From NCBI GenBank assembly GCA_954871525.1, contig OX940872.1:12423180-12487179 (forward strand): 64,000 bases of DNA, in the 5' to 3' direction. The translations under genes and the position numbers were made by a program. Origin of the DNA: Parietaria judaica (Eukaryota; Streptophyta; Magnoliopsida; Rosales; Urticaceae). The notes under the pieces are model-generated. The model ran no database searches and had not been told where the DNA came from. It was given only the letters and a program-made list of their open reading frames with translations. Positions 10,561 through 22,643 of this stretch are shown piece by piece (positions within the stretch are counted from its first letter, which is position 1; each line of letters starts with the position of its first letter).

Positions 10561-11713
10561 TGAAGTAGTAGTAATGTTTAGGTTGAGAAAACTTTTTTCT
10601 TTTGCTCTTATCTTATATTATGCCAAGAGCAGTGTAGATATGACATGAATAATTAATATGATGTTACTTCCCTTTGGTTGGGTAGCTAGATCTTATCTTG
10701 TGGTCATGTTGATTTATGAAACATGGCATTAATTTTGTGGAAGGGGTGGTGTAATAGTAAACGTGTGTTAGCGAGTCCCTCTCACTAAGGGGACCATGAC
10801 AAAATGGAGAGCTGTTATTGAAAAGGAAATAGTGCTGTGTTTGATATATGTGAGAGAGAACTGATAGTGGAGATCAATCGAAGGTGAAGACACAATTGTG
10901 AAGAGAAAAAGCAATAGGGAACCCATTGAGAGCAGCAGAAGAAGGAGAAGAAAAAGAAGTAGAGGCTTCTTGGAGCGTGCAACTAGGGCTGTGTAGAATA
11001 CTTGGAACCGATTTTTTTAGCTAAAACAAAAAGTTACTCGGATTGAAATATTCGGAATCGGTTAGTACTCGAACTTTAGTTCCGGATGTACCCGATAACC
11101 TGTTAGTACCCGAAAATCGGTTCCGGTTCCGGGTCCAAATTTTTTAGAATCGGTATTATAATATTATATTATAAAATATACTTCTATTTTTATAACAAAA
11201 AAAAAAAACCCTCTTGTTAATTAATTATTTTTTTTTTTTTTGTGATTTACTTCCAAATTTCTTTATGAATTTGAATTTACGGTTCTATTTTGTTTACGAG
11301 TTTTTTTATGGCTCTATTTTGTTTACGGGTTTGAAGTTACGGCTCTAATAATTAAATTGTGTATTTCGTCAAGTTTTTTTTTTTTTTTTGATACCTGGGT
11401 CTTGAACCCGGAACCGGATTTCGGAATCGGATCCATTTCGAATACCCAAAAAATGCATTTTTCTTCTCCGTTATGGGTTATGGTCTCACTAGCGTGTGCG
11501 ACTGTGTGAGTCGTGGATTTCTCCCTCTTATTTCGAGAATTTTTTGTGAGTTTAATAAAGACCTTTATAACTAAAAGTAAAGAATCTTTCTGGAGGCGGC
11601 CTTAGATTATGGACTTATAAATTACTTAAGGGTCGGGCCGGTTCTACGACCTATTTGTCATTTAGGTTGAACTAACTTTCAAAAATCTTCCCAACATTTT
11701 AAATAGAACACTC
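10561..11713. other. MLP upstream region and degenerate CCGG-rich repeat
   Basis: The first ~210 bp resemble the upstream region of the second MLP copy; both have GTGGAAGGGGTGGTG(T/C)AATAGTAAAC-like sequence about 200 bp from the ATG. A purine-rich stretch follows. From 10985 to 11450 lies a sequence full of degenerate GGTTCCGG/CCCGGAACCGG words with a poly-T middle. No gene was found. Confidence 0.6.
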
Positions 11714-12011
11714 TGTTGGTTTCCGAAACAAGATCGTGATGAACAAAGAGATGTAAACGACAATAGGCTATATCACAAACACAACACTTGCAAAGAACTC
11801 ACAATAATATACGTTTATATGTGTTTAGATATTTCTTTGACTTAGTGTCTGTAGAAGAATAAATAAATGAGTAATGTAAAGGAAGCTTTCTTATTGGATG
11901 CGTTGAATACACATTGCACGGGAGCGAATTTTACATGCTACAAGAGTGATGCTTATGTAGCTAAACATTTTGCAGAGCAAGTATATTGGTCACGTCATTG
12001 CTTACTTTACA
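11714..12011 (-). repeat. 3' LTR of the Copia element (shortened)
   Basis: 298 bp, matching the 385-bp 5' LTR except for about 85 bp missing between two TTGCA copies. It is preceded (minus strand) by the polypurine tract. The terminal pol ORF reads through into this LTR, to 11961, because no stop is present at the usual place just before the polypurine tract. Confidence 0.88.
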
Positions 12012-15000
12012 TTCTCCCCCGTAAGCTTGATGTAGTTCGAGGTTGTTCACACCGAGTAACTCTCTCATCTCTGCGAACTTGACTCGAGCTAGGGCTTTGG
12101 TGAGTATTTCTGCACGTTTCTCTTTGGTGGTGACAAATTCCACGATGATCTCCCGCTTCTCTACACACTCGCGAATTAAGTGAAAGCGAGTGTCGATGTG
12201 CTTGTTGCGTCCATGAAACACCGGGTTCTTCATCAGTGCGATAGTAGACTTGTTATCTACGTAGAGAGTCACTGGCTTCTGCTCGGTTCCGGTTACCTCG
12301 CTCAACAAACTTCTGAGCCACAACGCTTGACATGCTGATGTCGTCGCTGCCATGAACTCGGCGTCACATGATGAAAGGGCCGCAGTTCTCTGCTTCTGTT
12401 ACAGCCAAGTGATCAAATTCCCGTTGAGGTAAAATTTCATTCCTCCGGTGCTCTTTATGTCATCGACATCACTGGCTAGATCACTATCGGTAAAACTGAC
12501 CAGCTCTTCAGCTCCGCTTCCTCTTTCGTACTAGATCCCGTAGCTCATCGTTCCCTTCATGTAACAAAGAATGTGCTTCACAACCTGCTGGTGTAAACTA
12601 GTAGGCTTCTCCATATGACGACTCACAATGCCAACTTCATATTAGATGTCAAGTCGGGTGTGGGTTAAGTACTTGAGGCACCCGATGACACGCATGTACT
12701 CTGTGGGATCCACTAGGGTTCCTCCTGCATCTTTCCCGAGCTTTCACTTTGGTTCCATAGGATATTTGCTCGGGTTGCAGTCCGCCATCTTGAATTGCTT
12801 CAGAATCTTCTTCGCGTAGGTCATTTGCCTTAACGTAATGCATTCCTTCTTCTTATCGACCTCGATGCCGAGGTAGTGTGAAAGTAGTCCGAGGTCAGTC
12901 ATCTCGAACTCCTTCATCATTTGTATCTTGAATCCATATATGCCTTCTACACTTGATCTTGTCACAATCAGGTCGTCGACGTACACACCGATAATGAAGG
13001 CCTCCTTTCCTGAGTTCCTCGTGTAGACCGCTTGCTCCTGGGAGCACTTCTTGAAACCATGACTCTTCATACTCATGTCGAGCCGAATATGCACGTGGTG
13101 CTTCCCGCAGCCCGTAAAGAGCTTTTGAAAACTTGTACACCTTGTGCTCTGCGGTTTTGTCGACCAAGCCTTCCGGATGAGAAACATAGGTTTCTTCTTC
13201 CAATTCACCATTCAGGAACGCCAATTTGACGTCCAGGTGATGGATTTTCCAGCCTCGGTGAGTTGCGAGGCCTAGGATTAGCCTGACAGTGTCGAGTCTG
13301 GCTACTGGAGCAAAAACTTCCTCAAAGTCTACTCCTGCTTCTGTATGTAGCCCTTTGCGACTAGTTTGGCCTTGTGCTTGAGGACCTTTCCTTCTGATTC
13401 CTTCTTGAGCTTCTAGACCCATTTCAGACCAATGGTTTTGTGACCTTTTGGATGGTCGACAAGCTCCCACGTATGATTCTTCTCAATGGACTCTAGCTCT
13501 CTCTCCATCGCTTCCTGCCATTCCGTCTCGGTGGCTGCCTCACGATAGTTGGCTGGTTCCTCTACATTCACTAGCAAGAGCTCTTCTGGGCTCATATCAA
13601 GCTCGCGTGCTTCTTCTTAGAAGTCGGACAGTGAACGGAACCCTATAGGTCCGTCCTTGATCGACGAGCCTCCCGAGCTGGTTCCTTCTGAACTAGCTCT
13701 CTCTGAGATCGGGTTGATCATGCCTGATCCTGCGTTGGGCGAGCCTGGTGGTGAGCTGGTTCTAGTCGTGCTGGTTCCTAGCGAACTAGTTTCCGTCACA
13801 CTGAGCGTTGCTAGTCCTTAGAAGGGACTCTCTCCATCGCTCGACCGCCTCTTCCTCTTTAAAAAATGAACTCCACCGAGTTCTGTTCGGGCTCTCTGGT
13901 CTCGTCTTGCCAATCCCACTTCTTCTCTTCTTCGAACACGGCGTCTCTGCTCATATGCGCTTTTCCGTGTCGAGGGTCGTAAAACTTGTGTGCCTTGCTC
14001 CCTTCCTCGGGGCCAAGGTACACCATAGGCTGAATCCGATCATCGAGCTTCTTAAGGTGTGGTCCCACCATCTTCACATGTGCGGTGCACCTAAACACCT
14101 TCAAATGCTCCAGCTGAGGTTTCTTCCCTTTCCACGCTTGGTAAAGGGTGCGGTCTCCTAGCGCCTTCGTCGGCAGACGGTTCAGCAAGTAGACCGCATG
14201 TCGTACTGCTTCTCCCCAGAACCTCGCCGGGACTTGCATGCTCTTCAGTAAACTCCTTGTCATATCCATCACATTCAGGTTTATTCTCTCCACCACACCG
14301 TTATGCTGGGGCGTGTATGGTGCAGTGAGGTGGCATTCGACTCTTTCTTCGGTGCAGAACTCTCTGAGCTGCTGGGACGTGAACTCTCCACCTCGGTCGG
14401 TCCTCAATGTCTTCAACTTGTGTCCAAACTTGTTCTCCATGAGCCTCTTGAACTTCTTGAAGAATTCAAGAGCTCCACTCTTCTCTTTGAGCGTATAAAC
14501 CCACATCCAACGACTGTAATCATGAACAAGAAAAAAGAAGTACTTGTTGCCGGCTAGGGAAGCCAAGGTAATATGACCACACAGGTCAGCGTGCACGAGT
14601 TGGAGGGGTCGCTCTCCTCGGAACATGGCTTTGATTAGAAATGGCACTCTCGCCCGTTTCACATCCATGCAGCATTCACACAGCTGATTGGGGTGTTCAA
14701 TCTTCGTTACCCTAAATGCCATATTCTCTCCCATCATCTTGAGCGCGTAGAAATTTACGTGCCCAAGTCGTGCGTGGCACAACCAAGTCGGGTCTGCCAA
14801 GGACGCTATTAAGCAGACGGGTTGGCCTGTCTCCAGGAGTATTCTTGTACAACCTGTTTGGCGTTCTCTTCACCTTCATCAAAATGGCGCCACTCTGGTT
14901 CCACATCTTCAAATATGAGTCGGCCATCACCACTGTGTTGCCGACCTCCGTCATCTGACCGAGACCGCTGATGTTACCCTTCAGCTTCGGGATGTAGTAC

Positions 15001-16410
15001 ACCTGAGTCAGCAGGCATTGGTCCCCATTCTTGCACTGGAACAGGATGGACCATATGCCCCTGATTTCGACGATTGATTCATCGCCGAAATTCAAGCTCC
15101 GTGTGATCTTCTCATTGAGCTCTTCAAACTTCGCTTGGCCTCCCATCATGTGGTTGCTCGCACCATTTTCTAAATACAAGAAGTTGGTATAGACTTTCTT
15201 CTCTCCGTCTACGAGGAGGTTTGCAATAGCCTTGTCCTCGATAAGCATAACCATCTCGTCGGCCATCTTCTCCGGGCTGGGCCTCTTCTCGGCCATCATC
15301 AGCTCGGGCTCTGGGCTCGACTGACTCCTCTAGGTTGATCTTTTCTCTGAGCGGTTCTCGCCCGGACTCAGAGTCGATCTCGCCTTCGACGCTCGTCTCC
15401 TCGTCTCTCCGTACTTCAACGTTCCTCTCCTGCTGGGCGAACATCAACATTTTCTCGTCTTCGTGGAATCTTGTCAGATTCGCTTCATCGCCATGCATCT
15501 TACTGCGGCATTCCGATGCATAATGCTCGAGTTTCTGACAATGTAGCACTTCACCGTGCTCTTTTCTCTTCGAACCGTGGTGCCTTCCTGGTGAGGTGAG
15601 CAACTGCCGCGACCTCGCATGTCACGACCTCGTCTTCGACCTCTACCACGTGCTGGGCTATCTCCGTTGTACCCCACGACTCGATGAGCTTGAAGAAGAC
15701 TCAGATCCATAATTCTTCTTCTGCTTGTCCACCCATTCTTCATGCATCAGCAGGAGGTGCTTCTCCTCTTCATTCTTCGGCGTGACGCCTCCCATTTGCT
15801 TGGCCATCGCTTCTTGGATTTCCAGTGAATTCTCAAACTCTACAAGTGATGGTTGAACGGGCCATCCTTGTACAACAATCACGAAGCTTTGGTACTCCGA
15901 TCTCAAGCCGTGAATGATGATCCACTTCATACGAGCCTCTCCGATGACGGACTTTGGATCGAGATCGGTAATCTCACGACATATCGGCTTGACTTTGTGA
16001 GATCGATAGTAGCTCATTCTCCAAGAGTTGTAGCCTCACATCATTCTTCTTTGAGAAAAGCGTCACGAACGTCGCACATGCTCCTTTACGCGTCTTGTCG
16101 TCTTGAATGTGCTCCAATATCTCTTTCAATGGTGGTCTTTAGGGCAAACATTGCCTTGCCTGCTTTGATTCTCCATTTGCCTAAGGTGTCGTTAGCATGT
16201 TTCTCCAGCGGCATAGTCTCGCTTCCGCCAACGACCTCTCAAAGGTCGTGCTTGAAAATAGGACATCATGCATATTTCCCAGGTGTTGTAGTTGTTGTTG
16301 TTGAGTTTCTTGATTCCTCCGACGACTTGGAGATCACCTATTGTGTTGGCAGTACCTCAACACAAATAAAAACTCACAAAGTAAAATCTCAAGAAATTCG
16401 TTTCTGATGT
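12012..16410 (-). pseudogene. Copia gag-pol polyprotein, degenerate
   Basis: Minus-strand domains in Copia order: gag at about 15500-16410 (motif REITDLDPKSVIGEARM), with a zinc-knuckle remnant near 15500-15560; aspartic protease region about 14990-15300, where a YLENGASNHM segment stands at the catalytic position; GAG-pre-integrase and integrase 13859-14800 (CHARLGHVN; DYSRWMWVY; catalytic-core TDRGGEF and APYTPQHNGVVER); RT 12649-13595 in three frames; RNase H 11961-12353 (YVDNKSTIALMKNPVFHGR; KHIDTRFH). At least four frame changes separate the pieces, so no full polyprotein can be made. Confidence 0.9.
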
Positions 16411-16499
16411 GGAAAATCAGTCGGAACCGCAACTACATAGCATACTAAGACTTTCAAGAGACCTAATAATCACACTCAGAACCTCGCTCTGATACCAAA

Positions 16500-16884
16500 T
16501 GTTGGTTCCCGAAACAAGATCGTGATGAACAAATAGATGTAAACGACAATAGGCTATATCACAAACACAACACTTGCAAAGCACTCACAATACTATATGT
16601 ACACATGTGTTTAGATATTTCTTTGACTTAGTGTGTAGAAGAATAATTAAAGGAGTAATGTAAAGGAAGCTTTCTTATTGGATGTGTTGAATACACATTG
16701 CACGGGTGTGAATTTTACATGCTACAAGAGTGATTTCTTATATAGCCAAACATATTGCATGAAATTACCTCTCTACCCTAATAATTTGAGCTTCAAGTAA
16801 GTAAAAGCTATGCAATAAAATATTAAACTAATGTAAAGAAACTTGCAGAGCAAGTATATTGGCCGCGTCATTGCTTACTTCACA
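16500..16884 (-). repeat. 5' LTR of the Copia element
   Basis: 385-bp direct repeat of 11714-12011, with termini TGTGAAG...CCAACA on the minus strand. It contains the roughly 85-bp segment that the other LTR lacks. Confidence 0.88.
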
Positions 16885-17259
16885 CATTCAATGTTATTTT
16901 TATATTTGCACATGCCATTAACATATTCATATCAACTTACCCAAAAAAAAAAAAACTCTTGAAAAAAAGGAGAGCTTATTTTATGTTCTCACGAGAACCA
17001 TTAGTAAAGCTCTCTTATTCTTTTTTTTTTTTCCTTCATTTTTTCTTTCTAACTAGAGAATATAACTATAGTCTATATCACAATAGCAAATTTTCCCTTA
17101 ATCAGCCTACATAAGAGTCTGTTCTATAAATAAGAGTAACAACATGACACATATTTAGGCTTCCTTTTTAACTTCACAACTTACACATTAGTTATACATT
17201 AATACATGCAATAATATTTTACTACATAACCTTTGTTTTAATACAACCCACAACAAAAG
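16885..17259. other. MLP 3'-flank remnant
   Basis: 375 bp of AT-rich DNA between the two retrotransposons. Its last part (CATGCAATAATATTTTACTACATAACC and following) matches the 3' flank of the intact MLP gene at 9190-9235. It is therefore the original downstream flank of the second MLP copy, split by the Gypsy insertion. Confidence 0.75.
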
Positions 17260-17759
17260 TGATGCAGACACGAGGAGCGTGCATTGTCATATTTGGAGCA
17301 CTTTGACCGTCGCTCAAGCACGATGCGACTTTGAACGCGTGAAATTTTCTGCTCAAGTTCTCCATCAGCGTCGTTTTGGGAAAAATAAATGTCATCTTTG
17401 TGTGTTTCCTTGACATTAAATCTTGCGTCATTACTAGTTTGTGACTTTTAGTTTTCTGGGAGTTTTTATCTCATTGGCTGGTATTATTAATTAGTGACTT
17501 TTAGTTTTCTAGGTCTCCTTGGCTGGTCGTGTGAAGTGTATAAAGGGTGACATTTCAGAAATGAAAATGACAAATTTGAAGAATTAAAAAATATTATTGT
17601 TTTGTCCAAAATTCGTGTCTTGAGAGAGCGATTTTTGTTGCCCGAGCGTTGGTATTTGATTCATCGAATCAACAACCGTTTGGAAGAGTTTTGATTGGGT
17701 ATTCGTGCGTCGAATCAACAATCGGAATTGTCACGCCGTCAAACCTTCTGCCTGCATCA
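17260..17759 (+). repeat. Left LTR of the Ty3/Gypsy element
   Basis: 500 bp. The terminal 8-bp inverted repeat is TGATGCAG/CTGCATCA. Close to the ends of the right LTR, but lacking a few bases near its start (CATCTC before CACGAGGAGCG). Confidence 0.88.
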
Positions 17760-17788
17760 GTTTGGTATCATAGCTTGAGATCTTGACG

Positions 17789-20700
17789 ATGCCGCCGCGA
17801 CGGAGCATTCCACGGAGGCAGCGAGTGGACAAGGTCTACGAGAGGGATAAAAACAATCGGATTGAATAGCAGACTGCACGATTTCTTGACGAGAGGACAG
17901 AGCAGATGATGGAGACGCTTACAATGAGGATGACTGCACTCTTAGGTGTCCAACAACAGCAAAACCGTCGTCCGCGAGGATCGGTGGCAGATTCGTGGGA
18001 AGAAGAAGATTCACTCGATGAACAACCGTTCAACTGGCGCCGACAACAGCGAGCCTTCGGGAGTGATGATCGACGTTGGGAATCTGAGATTAAAACTGAT
18101 ATTCCAGAATTCCATGGAGGTCTTCAGACTGAGGAATTCCTCGATTGGCTCGCAACAGTTGAAGAGATTTTGGAGTTTCGAGGAGTTCCCGACGAGCGAA
18201 GAGTCGCATTGGTTGCGACGAGATTTCGTGGACGAGCGATAGCATGGTCGCAGCAAAAGAAGCTTACCCGGAGTCGGATGGGGAAACCAAAGATTACTTC
18301 GTGGGAGAAGATGAAGAAACACCTTCGAGCGGCGTTCCTCCCCTATAATTTTCAACGGGTAATGTATTAAAGGGTGCAAAATCTTTGACAAGGAACTCAT
18401 ACCGTTGAGGAGTATACTTCTGATTTTTATCAATTGTTAGCGAGAAACGAGGTGCAAGAGACCGAAGATCAACTCGTTGCGAGATACATCGGAGGTCTGA
18501 AATTTTAGATTCAAGAATTGGTAAAAATGTTTGATCCAGTTTTCGTTTCAGTGGATTTTCACAGAGCCATTTCGGTGGAAAAACAGTCGCATCGTAACAA
18601 CTCGATTCCATTCACAAACCCATTCGCGAACACACGATCAGATTCGACCGGGAATACGGCGCCAAGAGGTATAATGATTAAATATGTCCCGGACAAGCAA
18701 ACAGCTCCTAATTTCTCACGTAGAGCAAGTACAAGAACCGTAAAATGTTTTACTTGCGGGGAACTCGGTCATCGTCAAAGTGATTGTAAGAAAATCGGGA
18801 AGCAAGTTCTAGTAATCAAAGAACGCGACGAGGATGAGGAAGAGAATGAACAGCCCGTGTATGATGAAGACGAGTATGATGAGGAGGTCACAGAGGGAGA
18901 TGTAGGTTTTTCTTTAGTCGTGCGGAGGGTGTGCTTGACGCCAAAAGCACCCGAAGAGAATTGGCTACGCAACAACATCTTCCAATCAACATGCACCATT
19001 CTTGGCAAGGTATGTTGATTCTTCATCGATGCGGGGAGTTGTGAGAACATTGTTTCCGAGGAAACCGTGCAGAAATTGAACGTAAAGACCGAGCAACACC
19101 CAAAGCCATACAAGCTCGCGTGGCTGAAACGAGGGGGTGAGGTAACGGTTTCAAAATGCGCCTTGATTTCATTTTTGTGGGTACGAAGTACTGTGACGAA
19201 GTATGGTGTGATGTTGTGAATATGGATGCTTGTCACCTTTTGCTTGGGAGACCATGGAAATTTGACAAGAAAGTGATTCACGACGGTCGAGCAAATTTCT
19301 TACAGTCTTGTCTTCGAAGGAGTTAAAATCGTGCTTATGCCGAGCAAGCCCGTTGAGAAGACCGTGGCAGAAAAATCAGTGGGGGGCAGCCACACGAACA
19401 AAAATTTATTGACAATTGCACAGTTTGGAGAGGAGATAAAGACTTACGAGGTGGTTTATGTTCTTCTTGAGAAAAAAACCGCCAAAAACAGCCCTGCTCC
19501 TAACGTGATCGCTCCGTTTTTTGCTGAATTCGAAGAAGTCTTCCCCGAGTACCTTCCCGATAGCCTACCACCTCTCCGAGACATCCAACACCACATTGAT
19601 TTAGAGCCGGGAGAAGTCCTTCCCAACCGGCCGCATTATAGGATGAGTCCAAGCAAGAACGAAGAGTTACGGAGGCAAGTCAAGGAGCTGCTCGTGAAGG
19701 GACACGTCTGGGAAAGTATGAGTCCTATAGGATTTCCATCCCTGTTGATGCCGAAGAAGGACGGTTCGTGGCGTATGTGGGTGGAAAGCCGAGCTGTGAA
19801 TAAAATCACCGTGAGGTACCGATTTCCTATTCCATGACTTGATGATTTGTTGGATCAAATAAGCGGCGCCAAAGTATTTTCACGATTAGACTTGAAGACC
19901 GGGTATTATCAGATTCGTATGCGGCCAAGAGACGAGTGGAAAACAGCGTTTAAGACGCGCGAGGGGTTGTACGAGTGGTTGGTGATGCCCTTTGGTTTGT
20001 CCAACGCCCCGAGTACTTTTATGCGGTGATGAACAAACTACTGCGCCCTTTTATCGGTCATTTTGTCGTCTTTGTACTTTGACGATATCTTGATTTATAG
20101 CGGCGATCATGACAGACATCTTGAGCACGTGCGGGAAGTGCTCAAAGTCTTGTGAAGAGAACGGTTTTATGCATCAATAAAGAAGTGCGTTTTTATGACG
20201 CCAAAAGTATTATTTCTGGGCTATGTGATTTTCGGTGATGGATTACAGGTCGACGAAGCAAAGATTGAAGCGGTTTGGAATCAGCCTCGACCAAAATCGA
20301 TTACGGAAGTGCGAGTTTTCATGGTCTCGCTTCATTCTATCGGCGTTTCGTCTCACATTTCAGCGACATCATGGCGCCCCTCACCGATTGTATGCGCGGT
20401 ACACAATTTGAGTGGACGGCTGCTGCCGAAGCGGCATTTGAGCGGATCAAGGAGCAGCTCACCACCGCGCCTATTTTGGTACTTCCTAATTTTCTGCGAC
20501 CATTCGAACTTCACACGGACGCCTTAAAAACGGGTATAGGGGTTGTTCTTAATCAAAGTGGCCGGCCCATGGCGTATTTTAGCGAGAAAATATCAGGTGC
20601 TTGGCTTAATTATAGTACTTACGACGTCGAGTTCTACGCTATCGTTCAAGCCGTTAAACATTGGAGGCATTACTTATTTTATCGCGAATTTATAGTTTAC

Positions 20701-22120
20701 ACCAACCATGATTCTCTCTGTCACCTTCACCGCCAAGATAAGGTGTCCGCTCGACACGCGAGGTGGATTTCTTTCCTCGAAGGGTTCACTTTCGTCGTAA
20801 AGCACAAAGCGGGTGTTACCAATCGCGTTGCTGATGCTCTTAGTCATCGGACCAATTTGTTAGTCACCATGAGAGTCGAGGTACCCGGGTTTGATTCCTT
20901 TAAATATTTGTTCCCCACTGATCCGTACTTCTCGACAATCCTCGGCGATGTTCAAGCCGGTAAGCGATCGGATTTTTTGCTCCACAACAGATTCCTTTTC
21001 CGTAAGAATCAACTATGCGTTCCAGATTGCAGCTCGCGGCTACAAATTATACAGGAGTTACATGGCGAGGGACGCGTGGGACGCGATCGGACGCTTCAGC
21101 TCGTCCAATCATCGTACTTTTGGCCCGGTATGCGCGGGGAAGTTCACTGGTACATGCAGCGATGCCATATCTGTCAAGTCTCCAAGGGAGGTGCGACGAA
21201 CGCAGGGCTTTACGTGCCGCTGCCCGTCCCATTACAGCCATGAACTGACATTAGCATGGACTTTGTGCTAGGTTTACTGCGGACTCAGCAAGGTAACGAT
21301 TCGATCTTTGTTGTTGTCGGTCGTTTCTCTAAAATGGCACATTTTATTCCATGTAAGAAGACCACAGATGCCATCAACGTCGTTCAGTTGTTCTTTCGTG
21401 ATGTATATATTCTTCATGGTCTTCCGGCGTCGATTGTGTCCGATCGTGACACGCGGTTTATTGGTCACTTTTGGCGGAGCTTGTGGAAAATGCTGAACAC
21501 GAAGCTCGATTTCAGTAGCGCTTATCACCCACAAATTGACGGACAAACCGAGGTGGTTAATCGTTCCCTTGGTAATCTACTCTGGTGCCTTGTCGGCGAT
21601 CACCCAAAAGGGTGGGATCAAAAGCTCAGCCAAGACGAATTTGCTCATAATCATGCCGTCAATCGGAGTACGGGTTTCAGCCCCTTTCAGATTGTTTATT
21701 CTGCTCAACCACGTGGGCCGTTGGATCTTACTCCTTTACCGAGCACACAGAAGACACATGGGAAAGCCGCTGGTTTGTAGCGGGGTTGTTGGACGTTCAC
21801 TAAACCGTGTGTGACAACCTCGCTACAAGGTCCGTGCCGACCAACGCCGCCATCACGTCAAGTTTGAGGTTGGTGATTTTGTATGGGCTGTCCTCACCAA
21901 GGAACGCTTCTCCACTGGTGATTATAACAAGCTTGCTGCAAAGGAAATTGGACCCGTCGAGATTGTCGAGAAGATCAACGCCAACGACTACCGGCTCAAG
22001 CTCCCGAGGCACGTCCGCACCGCCGACGTGTTCAATGTGAAGCACCTCATTCATTTCCTCGATGACTCTTCGGAAGACGACGACCTGACTTTGAGGACGA
22101 ATTCCTTCCAGCTCAGAGGG
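17789..22120 (+). pseudogene. Ty3/Gypsy gag-pol, degenerate
   Basis: The ATG at 17789 follows the primer binding site. Gag spans 17789-19015 with a CCHC knuckle CFTCGELGHRQSDC (18747-18788). The protease remnant is near 19020-19090 (FIDAGSCENIVSEE). RT spans about 19520-20260 ([28 protein letters not shown]; the YFDD motif near 20078-20090). RNase H is 20510-20860 (LHTDALKTGIGVVL; TNRVADALSH). The integrase zinc finger and core cover 21050-21780 (MDFVLGL; VSDRDTRF; SSAYHPQIDGQTE). A C-terminal piece (VKHLIHFLDDSSEDDD) ends near 22100. Stops or frame changes occur at about 17868, 18368, 18507, 19016, 19837, 20027, 20155, 21241 and 21778, so it is not functional. Confidence 0.9.
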
Positions 22121-22122
22121 AA

Positions 22123-22636
22123 CGATGCATACCATCTCCACGAGGAGCGTGCATTGTCATATTTGGAGCACTTTGACCGACGCTGAAGCACGATGCGACT
22201 TTGAGCGCCTGAAACTTTCTGCTCAAGCTGTCTATCAGCGTCGTTTTGGGCAAAATAAATGTCATCTTTGTGTGTTTCCTTGACATCAAATCTTGTGTCA
22301 TTACTACTTCGTGACTTTTAGTTTTCTGAGACTTTTTGTCTCCTTGGCTGGTATTATTAATTAGTGACTTTTAGTTTTCTGGGTTTTTTGTCTCCTTGGC
22401 TAGTCGTTTGATGTGTATAAAGGGAGACATTTCAGAAATGAAAAAGACATATTTGAAGAATTAAAAAATATTATTGTTTTGTCCAAAATTCGTGTCTTGA
22501 GAAAGCGATTTTTGTTGCCCGAGCGTTGGTATTCGAGTCATCGAATCAACAACCGTTTGGAAGAGTTTCAATTAAGTATTCGTGCGTCGAATCAACAATC
22601 GGAATTGTCACGCCGTCAAACCTTCCGCCTGCATCA
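22123..22636 (+). repeat. Right LTR of the Ty3/Gypsy element
   Basis: About 514 bp, matching 17260-17759. The first base has changed so that it starts CGATGCA rather than TGATGCA. It ends CTGCATCA. Confidence 0.85.
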
Positions 22637-22643
22637 ACAAGGA

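Larger units (their letters stand above)
11714..16884 (-). mobile_element. Decayed Ty1/Copia retrotransposon
   Basis: A 5171-bp element in minus orientation. The 5' LTR is on the right (16500-16884) and the 3' LTR on the left (11714-12011). LTR ends are TGT...ACA. The primer binding site TGGTATCAGAGC (complement of about 16486-16497) abuts the 5' LTR, and a polypurine tract GGGGGAGAA abuts the 3' LTR. Flanking 5-mers CACTC and CATTC fit a mutated target duplication. Gag, protease, integrase, RT and RNase H follow in Copia order on the minus strand but are broken in several places. It sits between the two main MLP copies. Confidence 0.9.
17260..22636 (+). mobile_element. Decayed Ty3/Gypsy retrotransposon (chromovirus-like)
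   Basis: A 5377-bp element with LTRs 17260-17759 and about 22123-22636, ending TGATGCAG...CTGCATCA. A primer binding site TGGTATCATAGC (17763-17774) follows the left LTR. Flanking 5-mers AAAAG/ACAAG are compatible with a degraded target duplication. The order gag, protease, RT, RNase H, integrase on the plus strand is that of Ty3/Gypsy. The integrase and its surroundings resemble chromoviruses, but I see no chromodomain. The coding region has many stops and frameshifts. It inserted into the 3' flank of the second MLP copy. Confidence 0.9.

Noticed and set aside
18775..19281. 168-aa minus-strand ORF
   Set aside because: Antisense shadow of the Gypsy gag/protease region; Ser-rich low complexity.
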